Below are positions 5,878 to 11,397 of a stretch of 11,397 nucleotides of DNA, piece by piece; within the stretch, counting starts at the first letter, position 1, and the number at the start of each line of letters is the position of its first letter. Made by a program: the position numbers and the translations under genes. The DNA comes from Chlorobiota bacterium. Its GTDB lineage: Bacteria; Bacteroidota; Ignavibacteria; SZUA-365; JAADGX01. The stretch lies in the NCBI GenBank assembly GCA_013152135.1, contig JAADGX010000013.1, positions 1 to 11,397 of the forward strand, in the 5' to 3' direction. The notes under the pieces are model-generated. The model was not told the DNA's origin and did no database searches. It was given only the letters and a program-made list of their open reading frames with translations.

Positions 5878-7589
5878 AGCAAACCGGGGTGTGGCAATCC
5901 GATCTTTCACTTCCCGAGTATGAACAAAACATCGCGGTCCTCGTGCGGGATAACACTGCCCGCTTCGGCGACCGTATCATTTACCAGGAAATCCGGAACG
6001 GAAGCGAACGGAAGCTTTCGTGGAACCAGCTTTCTTCGGACATTCTGTCCATTCAGCAGTTTCTGCTCGATCACGGGTTCAAGCCCGGCGACCGCATGGC
6101 CGTGCTGTCCCGCAACCGCATGGAAATGCTGGAAATGGAACTGGCGGTAATGTCGATGGGAGCGGTGTTCGTTCCGATTTTTGCTGGGTTCCCGTGCCAG
6201 ATCGCGGATTCCCTCGTTGCGTTTTGCGAACCGGCCTTCGTCGTGGTTGCTGATCAGGGGCAGTACGACAAGATCTCGTCTCCGCACGCTTACCGCGGAA
6301 TCATTCATTTCGACCCGGTCGAGCAATCGCATGCGAACCTCTATTCCTTTCGGGATATGGTTGGCTATTCGAGGGCGGAGGATTTCGCCGGTTACGATGT
6401 GCCTCGTGATTCGGTATGCCTGATGATGTACACCTCGGGCACGATGGGGAAACCGAAGTGCGTCCAGTTGACCCACGGAAACATCCTGTCCCAGCAGGCC
6501 GCGTTGCGCTTGCTCTGGAATCTCTCCGAGGAAGATCGTTTTCTCTCCTACCTGCCCTGGCACCACAGTTTCGGCGGGATTTTCGAGAAATACGCGGCCA
6601 TCACGAACGGCGCTCTTTTATCTCTTGAACACGGGTTCGGGAAAAACACCGACCTCCTGATCGAAAACTGGAAACGGGTGCGTCCCACGGTGTTCTTCAG
6701 TGTGCCCAAGATCTACCAGGAAATCGTAACGCGCGTGCTCCAGAGCGACGAAGTGGAGAACATCATTTTCCACGACGGTCTGCGGTTCATTTTCACCGCT
6801 GCTGCTCCTCTGCCGAAAAACATCTCCGACGTGTTCCAGTCCCGCAACGTACCCATCATGGAAGGTTGGGGCCTGACTGAAACCTCGCCCTGCTGTACGA
6901 TTACCGATCCAAAGGTTCCGCGCGAACCGGGTGTAGTGGGCTTTCCCATTCCCGGCGTGCAAATAAAGATTGCTGATGACGGTGAGATCATGATCCGCGG
7001 AGCGAACGTCATGAAAGGGTATTTCAGGAATCCGGAGGTGACCCGACAGGTTCTTTCCGACGATGGCTGGTTCGCCACCGGCGACGTGGGGGAATTTACC
7101 GACATCGGCCTGCGGCTGATTTCGCGCAAGGATCGTATCTTCAAGCTGACCAACGCCGAGAAAGTCATCCCCACGGAAATCGAGAATCTCATTACGAAAG
7201 ATTGCGCGTTCCTGACCCACGCGTACGTAACGGGCAGCGGACGCGATCACCCGGTGGCGCTGCTGTTTCCGAACAAGGCCATGTTCTCCAATATTCCTGA
7301 CAAGAGCCTGCTCAAGGGATCGTGCGAGTGTCCCAGGAGTCTTGCCGATCTCTCGTCGTGTCTCAACCGCTGCCTCAGGATATTGAACGATTCGATGACC
7401 GTCAAGTTCTACCGGCTGAACGCGGCCATGCTGGTGGACTACGAGCTCAGCATCGAGAACGAGGAGCTTACTCCTTCCATGAAATTGGCGCCGAACGTGG
7501 TGGGGAAGGTATTCAAGGCGGATATTGAAGCCTTGTACGACGGGAAGCAAGTGTATTCCGACAAAGTATACGTCATCCACCTGGAGTAA
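5874..7589 (+). CDS. AMP-forming acyl-CoA ligase, long-chain (FAA/FadD15-like) type
   Basis: A 571-residue adenylate-forming ligase, which would activate a carboxylic acid to its CoA thioester with ATP. P-loop YTSGTMGKPK (186-195), LPWHHSFGGIFEKY (227-240), GWGLTETSP (331-339), ATGDVGEF (401-408), SRKDRIFKLTNAEKVIPTEI (417-436) and a C-terminal TPSMKLAPN with the likely catalytic Lys537 are all present, so the enzyme should be active. The length and the FKL-x-N-x-EKV and TPSMKL motifs place it with long-chain fatty acyl-CoA synthetases, not with the roughly 520-residue benzoate-CoA ligases. Residues 475-500 are cysteine-rich (four Cys), which is unusual. Its ATG overlaps the bcrD stop, so it is co-translated with the reductase. 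This suggests it charges the reductase substrate, a precursor or a ring-cleavage product. The substrate cannot be read from the sequence. Confidence 0.9.
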   Translation: MKQTGVWQSDLSLPEYEQNIAVLVRDNTARFGDRIIYQEIRNGSERKLSWNQLSSDILSIQQFLLDHGFKPGDRMAVLSRNRMEMLEMELAVMSMGAVFVPIFAGFPCQIADSLVAFCEPAFVVVADQGQYDKISSPHAYRGIIHFDPVEQSHANLYSFRDMVGYSRAEDFAGYDVPRDSVCLMMYTSGTMGKPKCVQLTHGNILSQQAALRLLWNLSEEDRFLSYLPWHHSFGGIFEKYAAITNGALLSLEHGFGKNTDLLIENWKRVRPTVFFSVPKIYQEIVTRVLQSDEVENIIFHDGLRFIFTAAAPLPKNISDVFQSRNVPIMEGWGLTETSPCCTITDPKVPREPGVVGFPIPGVQIKIADDGEIMIRGANVMKGYFRNPEVTRQVLSDDGWFATGDVGEFTDIGLRLISRKDRIFKLTNAEKVIPTEIENLITKDCAFLTHAYVTGSGRDHPVALLFPNKAMFSNIPDKSLLKGSCECPRSLADLSSCLNRCLRILNDSMTVKFYRLNAAMLVDYELSIENEELTPSMKLAPNVVGKVFKADIEALYDGKQVYSDKVYVIHLE

Positions 7590-7591
7590 CC

Positions 7592-8800
7592 ATGCCCCGG
7601 CTGAACGCACAAGTAAAATTGAAGTCGATCCTGCGGGATTACTACGAGAACCTGGAAGCCCCTCTTGCCTGGTGCACGAGCGCGGGGCCGGCGGAGATCC
7701 TGCGGGCGATGGGGTTCGACGTGTATTTCCCGGAAAACCACGGGGCCTTGCTCGGCGCGTCCAGGAAGGCGCTGAAGTATATTCCCAGGGCGCACCAGGC
7801 GGGTTACGCCGGAGAAATCTGCTCGTACCTGACGGCGGATATCGGGGCCTGGCTGATGCATGAAACACCGCTCACCGAGGCTTACGGGTTGCCATCCATT
7901 CCCCGGCCCGACCTGATCGTGTTCAATACCAACCAGTGCCGGGAAGTAGCGGAATGGTTCAATTTCTTCGGAGAGGAATTCGACTGCCCTGTCGTCGGAG
8001 TCTTCCCGCCCCGTCATCTCGAGGAAGTCACCCGAGCGGACATAGACCAGGTGGTGGCGCAATTTCGCAACGTTATCGCCGTTGGCGAAGAGGTCATTGG
8101 CAAGCCGCTCGACCCGGAGCGACTGAAGGAAACCCTTCGGCTGAGCCTCGAAGGAACGACGTTGTGGAAAAAGGTACTCGAAACCGCCCGGAACGTGCCG
8201 TCACCCCTGACATTCTTCGACGGGACCATCCTGATGGCGCCGGTGGTTGTGCTGCGCGGCACGCAGGTCTGCGTTGACTTCTACCGCGAAGCTTTGGCCG
8301 AATTGGAGGAATTAGCCGCTCGCGATGTCGCCGCCGTTCCAGGAGAGCAGGTACGCCTGTACTGGGAAGGCATGCCGATCTGGGGTCGGCTGCGGTTCAT
8401 GGCCGATTTGTTCGTGGAGCAACGGGCCTGCGTGGTGGCGTCCACGTACTGCAACAGCTGGGTGTTCGATGATTTCGATCCTGACGATCCCCTTCCTTCC
8501 ATGGCGGCCGCCTACACGAAGATTTTCATCAACCGTGGAGAGATGACCAAGCTGGAGTATCTTCGCAGGATGGTTGAAGAGTACCGCGTGGACGGCATCA
8601 TTTTTCACGATTCCAAAACCTGTTTCAACAACACCAACAGCCGGTTCGGTCTTCCCAGGAAATTGCAAGAGGCCACCGGGATCGAAACCTTGAGTATAGA
8701 CGGCGATCTTAATGATCTCCGGTTCTTCTCCGATGGACAGACCCGGACGAGACTGGAGACTTTCATAGAACAACTCACGATGAAATCTATGTCAATGTAA
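7592..8800 (+). CDS. 2-hydroxyacyl-CoA dehydratase/BcrB-like D-component, single subunit
   Basis: A 402-residue member of the 2-hydroxyacyl-CoA dehydratase / benzoyl-CoA reductase catalytic-subunit family. These proteins dehydrate (R)-2-hydroxyacyl-CoA through a ketyl radical, or reduce aryl-CoA, after receiving an electron from an activator. The N-terminal core CTSAGPAEILRAMGF (28-42), PENHGALLGAS (47-57) and GEICSYLTADIGAW (74-87), the middle NQCREVAEWFNF (114-125), and the end HDSKTC (339-344) plus IDGDLNDLRFFSDGQTRTRL (369-388) fit the HgdA/BcrB-like chain. Cys77, Cys116 and Cys344 match the spacing of the three cluster cysteines reported for HadB. Family enzymes are normally heterodimers, and no second chain lies next to it. 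It starts 2 bp after the ligase with TGGAG upstream. A dehydratase is favoured over a second reductase because a ketoacid reductase and HgdC-type activator follow. Confidence 0.88.
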   Translation: MPRLNAQVKLKSILRDYYENLEAPLAWCTSAGPAEILRAMGFDVYFPENHGALLGASRKALKYIPRAHQAGYAGEICSYLTADIGAWLMHETPLTEAYGLPSIPRPDLIVFNTNQCREVAEWFNFFGEEFDCPVVGVFPPRHLEEVTRADIDQVVAQFRNVIAVGEEVIGKPLDPERLKETLRLSLEGTTLWKKVLETARNVPSPLTFFDGTILMAPVVVLRGTQVCVDFYREALAELEELAARDVAAVPGEQVRLYWEGMPIWGRLRFMADLFVEQRACVVASTYCNSWVFDDFDPDDPLPSMAAAYTKIFINRGEMTKLEYLRRMVEEYRVDGIIFHDSKTCFNNTNSRFGLPRKLQEATGIETLSIDGDLNDLRFFSDGQTRTRLETFIEQLTMKSMSM

Positions 8801-8819
8801 ATGCGAGTGGAGCCAGTTT

Positions 8820-9779
8820 GTGACAGATACCAACAACAATAACAATAATAACAAGCTTCGGGTAGGGGTCGTCGGCATGGGTCCGGTCGGGTGTATCCTG
8901 GCTACTTATCTTATAAAAGCCGGCGTGTTTACCGTCGTCTGCGATGTTCGGGACAATATCATCGACCGCATCAAAAAATCCGGGATTCGATTGACTAATG
9001 TTTTCACCGAAAAGGTTAAGGTACCCGATGCCGTGTACAGTATCCAGGAACTGGAGATGTACGAACTTGACCTTGTGATTATCTCGACAAAGACACCGAG
9101 TCTCCAGAAGGTGGTGGACAGGTTGGCGGAGATCGATAACGGAAAAATGTTCATCTTGATTGCACAGAATGGAATCGACAACGAGCAACTGGCGGCCAGG
9201 CGGTTCGGCGAGGAGCGCACACTCCGCATGGTGGTCAACTTCGCCGGTAACTTGCGTGACGATCACGTGGTGCACGTGAGTTTTTTCAATCCGCCCAATT
9301 ACATCGCGGCGCTGTTACGGCACGGTGAACATATTGCCAGTGAGCTTGTCGCCTTGTTCAACGCGGTGGGATTGGAATCCGAAACTCCGCCCGATATCCA
9401 GGATTACGTGTGGGAAAAGGCGATCCTCAACGCTGCGTTGTCCCCCGTGTGTGCTATTACCAGGAGAACGATGAAAGACGTTCTCGATTTTCCCCAGGGG
9501 CAGGAGTTCGTGGAAGCTATCATCGACGAGTCGGTCCGGATCGCGGAAGCGGAGGGTATCGAATTGGGAAAGAAGTTCCGCCGGTTCTGTATTCGATACC
9601 TGAAAAACGCCGGGCATCACCGGCCCTCGATGCTGGTGGACATGGAAGCGGGACTTCCCACGGAAATCAATTACCTGAACGGAAGGATCGTAGAGTACGG
9701 GAAGAAGCACCACATCCCTGCTCCGCTCAACATGTCCGTTTCCCAGATTGTCCGGATGCTGGAGAAAGATCAGGTTTGA
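8820..9779 (+). CDS. PanE/ApbA-family 2-oxoacid reductase
   Basis: A 319-residue protein of the ketopantoate reductase family. It has an N-terminal NAD(P)-binding fold with GMGPVG (19-24) and a helical C-terminal domain. Catalytic positions of E. coli PanE have counterparts: Asn117 in QNGID, Lys200 in WEKAILNAALSP, Ser270 and Glu282 in SMLVDMEAGLPTEINYLNGR (270-289). Members outside pantothenate synthesis reduce other 2-oxoacids to (R)-2-hydroxyacids, as in D-mandelate and D-2-hydroxyisocaproate dehydrogenases. Lying between a dehydratase-like subunit and its activator, it more likely supplies a 2-hydroxyacid than pantoate. The start is a GTG with GGAG (8809-8812) seven bases upstream. No ATG exists before the dinucleotide-binding motif. 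Residues 5-11 are seven consecutive asparagines, an unusual disordered tail. It begins 19 bp after the upstream stop. Confidence 0.88.
   Translation: MTDTNNNNNNNKLRVGVVGMGPVGCILATYLIKAGVFTVVCDVRDNIIDRIKKSGIRLTNVFTEKVKVPDAVYSIQELEMYELDLVIISTKTPSLQKVVDRLAEIDNGKMFILIAQNGIDNEQLAARRFGEERTLRMVVNFAGNLRDDHVVHVSFFNPPNYIAALLRHGEHIASELVALFNAVGLESETPPDIQDYVWEKAILNAALSPVCAITRRTMKDVLDFPQGQEFVEAIIDESVRIAEAEGIELGKKFRRFCIRYLKNAGHHRPSMLVDMEAGLPTEINYLNGRIVEYGKKHHIPAPLNMSVSQIVRMLEKDQV
8832..8852 (+). repeat. AAC/AAT trinucleotide tract encoding Asn7
   Basis: Seven consecutive AAC/AAT codons form a low-complexity tract just inside the 5' end of the ketoacid reductase gene, in DNA otherwise GC-rich. The unit is three bases, so copy-number change would lengthen or shorten the asparagine tail without shifting frame. 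The AT-rich, unstructured tract close to the GTG start may also ease ribosome access, but that is speculation. Confidence 0.7.
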
Positions 9780-9850
9780 GGAAGACCCGTAATCTGTCTC
9801 TGATGAAAGTGGTGGACGATTAATTTCCGTCTTGATAGTTCGGAAAGAGT

Positions 9851-10642
9851 ATGACGCACGATAAGAGCACATATTACCTCGGCGCCGACCTGGGTTCCTC
9901 GTTCACGAAATTCGTGGTCATCGACGACAACGGAAACATGCATTTCCGGAGGACGATTCCTACTTTAAGCCGTCACCGGGAATTGCAGAGCCAGACCGTG
10001 GCGGAGATACACGAACGATTTCCCGTCGCCGCGACGTGCGCCACCGGGTACGGAAGGCAGAAATTCGAGTGTGACCTCCGGAAAACGGAATTGATATGCG
10101 CTTCCGCCGGTGTTTCCCACCTCCACCCCGTGGAAAAATCCATCATCGATATTGGAGGGGAGGATATCAAGATTATCGAGAGCGGTCCGGGAGGGGAAGT
10201 GCGGCATTTCTACATGAACGACAAGTGTTCGGCGGGAACGGGGGCGTTTATTACCGAGATAGCGGAAAGGGCGGAGCTGGAGATAGCGGAGATGAGCGAT
10301 TTGGCGCGTACCTCGCAATCATCGCGTGTGATCAACAGTTTCTGCACGGTGTTCGCCAAGACGGAAATCCTGGGATGGAAGTTCGACAACGTGCCCATCG
10401 AGGACATTTCACGCGGCATTTACTTGTCCATCGTGAAGCGAATCATCAAACTGCCAATGCGCAGCGATCTGCCGGTGCTGATGTGCGGGGGAGTGGTTGC
10501 TTTTCATCCTTACCTTCGCGACCTGCTGGCCGGTGAGCTGCAAACGGAAGTCCAGGTGGTCGAGGATCCCCAGTACGCCGTTGCCTTGGGCGCCGCATTG
10601 CTGGCTCAAAGGAGCTTCGCTACATCGATGTCTGAAAATTGA
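9851..10642 (+). CDS. HgdC-type ATPase activator of 2-hydroxyacyl-CoA dehydratase
   Basis: A 263-residue ASKHA ATPase, the usual length of HgdC-like activators (about 260). Such homodimers carry one [4Fe-4S] cluster between the subunits and inject a single electron into the dehydratase at the cost of ATP. Motifs: GADLGSSFTKFVVID (11-25), ATGYGRQKFE (64-73), DIGGEDIKII (100-109), NDKCSAGTGAF (123-133), FCTVFAKTEI (164-173), MCGGVV (211-216) and ALGAALLA (245-252). Cys126 and Cys165 are the expected cluster ligands. The phosphate-2 motif has Glu (GGED) where HgdC and BcrA have Gln (GGQD). It lacks the roughly 150-residue BcrA insertion, so it is not a second BcrA. It lies 71 bp after the reductase gene with GGAA about five bases before the ATG. 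The neighbouring dehydratase-like protein is its probable partner. Cross-talk with BcrB/BcrC cannot be excluded. Confidence 0.92.
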   Translation: MTHDKSTYYLGADLGSSFTKFVVIDDNGNMHFRRTIPTLSRHRELQSQTVAEIHERFPVAATCATGYGRQKFECDLRKTELICASAGVSHLHPVEKSIIDIGGEDIKIIESGPGGEVRHFYMNDKCSAGTGAFITEIAERAELEIAEMSDLARTSQSSRVINSFCTVFAKTEILGWKFDNVPIEDISRGIYLSIVKRIIKLPMRSDLPVLMCGGVVAFHPYLRDLLAGELQTEVQVVEDPQYAVALGAALLAQRSFATSMSEN

Positions 10643-10694
10643 GTTTTACATAGAAGGGTAAATCCGTTTCCATTACAACTTCAAGAATTCAAAC

Positions 10695-11397
10695 ATGTCA
10701 ACATCCAAGAAATTATTCGCCGTCAAGTACGAAGACATTTTCATTCTGAACGGCGCGAGGACCCCGTTCGGGAAGTTCTGTGGAACGTTGGGGACGGTCT
10801 CGCCGACCGATCTCGGCATCATTGCTTCGCGGGAGGCTATCAAGCGATCCGGTGTGCAGCCGGACGACATCGATCACGTTGTTTTCGCCAACATTATCCA
10901 GGCGGGATTCGACGCCATCTACCTGCCACGCCACATCGGATTGTATTGCGGGATCCCGCAGGACACGCCTGCCATGATGGTGCAACGTATCTGTGGTTCG
11001 GGTTTCGAGTCCATCATCAGCGGCGCCGAGCAGATCATGCTGGGCAAGGCGCGTACCGTGCTGGCGGGCGGGGCTGAGAACATGACCCTTTCCCCGACGT
11101 CGTCCTTCGGCAACCGCCTGGGATATCGCCTCGGACAATTGAAATTCGGCGATATGCTGTGGGAAGGCCTGATGGACCCGGCTGTGAAATGCACGATGGG
11201 GCAGACGGCCGAGAACCTGGCCCGGAAGTATTCCATTTCGCGCGAAGAGGTGGATGACTTTGCTTTCAGGTCGCATTCCCTTGCCGTACAGAAAACGCAG
11301 GACGGTACCTTGAAAGAAGAAATGGTTCCGGTTGCTTCCGGCGAAAACGTCCTGGAGGGCCTGGAAAGACGCGTGTACCGGACGACGCCGAAGAAAG
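10695..11397 (+). CDS. thiolase (acetyl-CoA C-acyltransferase), N-terminal part
   Basis: The first 234 residues of a thiolase that runs off the right edge. NGARTPFGKFCGTL (19-32) is the typical N-terminus. ICGSGFESI (99-107) holds the nucleophilic Cys100. GGAENM (125-130) and MGQTAENLA (168-176) are standard thiolase segments. The C-terminal half with the second cysteine and catalytic histidine is outside the window. The family either condenses acetyl-CoA or cleaves 3-oxoacyl-CoA, and the sequence cannot decide direction or chain length. It follows the activator by 52 bp, in which I see no hairpin or promoter. No good Shine-Dalgarno sits directly upstream (AGAAGGG at 10653-10659 is too distant), so this start is less certain. 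In context it would release acetyl-CoA during beta-oxidation of a side chain or of ring-cleavage products. Confidence 0.92.
   Translation, partial: MSTSKKLFAVKYEDIFILNGARTPFGKFCGTLGTVSPTDLGIIASREAIKRSGVQPDDIDHVVFANIIQAGFDAIYLPRHIGLYCGIPQDTPAMMVQRICGSGFESIISGAEQIMLGKARTVLAGGAENMTLSPTSSFGNRLGYRLGQLKFGDMLWEGLMDPAVKCTMGQTAENLARKYSISREEVDDFAFRSHSLAVQKTQDGTLKEEMVPVASGENVLEGLERRVYRTTPKK

Noticed and set aside
4963..5910. 315-residue minus-strand open frame opposite bcrD
   Set aside because: It mirrors a clear BcrD gene, and its composition is that of an antisense shadow with no family motif.
6618..7868. 416-residue open frame on the minus strand across the ligase and dehydratase junction
   Set aside because: It is antisense to two well-supported genes, has no recognisable domain, is rich in Arg/Pro/His as expected of a shadow frame, and crosses two real genes.
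8801..8842. 13-codon ORF whose ATG directly follows the dehydratase stop
   Set aside because: It has no ribosome binding site of its own, ends inside the asparagine tract of the next gene, and looks accidental.
9780..9850. separate promoter for the activator gene
   Set aside because: The 71-bp gap has no paired -35/-10 elements and only a distant 5-bp inverted match. It reads as a simple spacer.

Overview
The window comes from an anaerobic bacterium that degrades aromatic compounds. It is moderately GC-rich, and every gene I can support lies on the + strand. The strongest evidence is a complete bcrC-bcrB-bcrA-bcrD set encoding an ATP-dependent (class I) benzoyl-CoA reductase of the Thauera/Rhodopseudomonas type. 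This enzyme is found in organisms that dearomatise benzoyl-CoA without oxygen. I cannot name the taxon from the sequence.

Layout. Positions 3-512 hold the 3' end of a D-2-hydroxyacid dehydrogenase resembling hydroxypyruvate reductase. A 211-bp gap (513-723) follows, with a candidate promoter that encloses a palindrome. A MarR-family regulator (724-1167) overlaps the start of bcrC (1142-2326). After an 89-bp AT-rich spacer, a 19-codon ORF (2416-2475) with a strong ribosome binding site overlaps bcrB (2472-3761) by ATGA. bcrA (3758-5047), bcrD (5053-5877) and an acyl-CoA ligase (5874-7589) follow with 4-bp overlaps or tiny gaps.

The second half is a different module. It starts 2 bp after the ligase and holds one BcrB/HgdA-like 2-hydroxyacyl-CoA dehydratase-family subunit (7592-8800), a PanE/ApbA-family ketoacid reductase with a seven-asparagine N-terminus (8820-9779), a HgdC-type ATPase activator (9851-10642) and a thiolase cut by the window edge (10695-11397). 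Spacing widens here (19, 71 and 52 bp), but no terminator is visible.

How they may work together. BcrA and BcrD couple ATP hydrolysis to electron transfer into BcrB/BcrC, which reduces a benzoyl-CoA-type ring to a cyclic dienoyl-CoA. The second module has parts expected of a 2-oxoacid -> (R)-2-hydroxyacid -> hydroxyacyl-CoA -> enoyl-CoA -> thiolysis route, but it has only one dehydratase subunit. One inference is that an aryl-2-oxoacid such as phenylpyruvate is shortened through phenyllactoyl-CoA and cinnamoyl-CoA to benzoyl-CoA, which then feeds the reductase. No CoA transferase, ferredoxin, enoyl-CoA hydratase, hydroxyacyl-CoA dehydrogenase or ring-cleavage gene is in the window, so the true substrates stay open.
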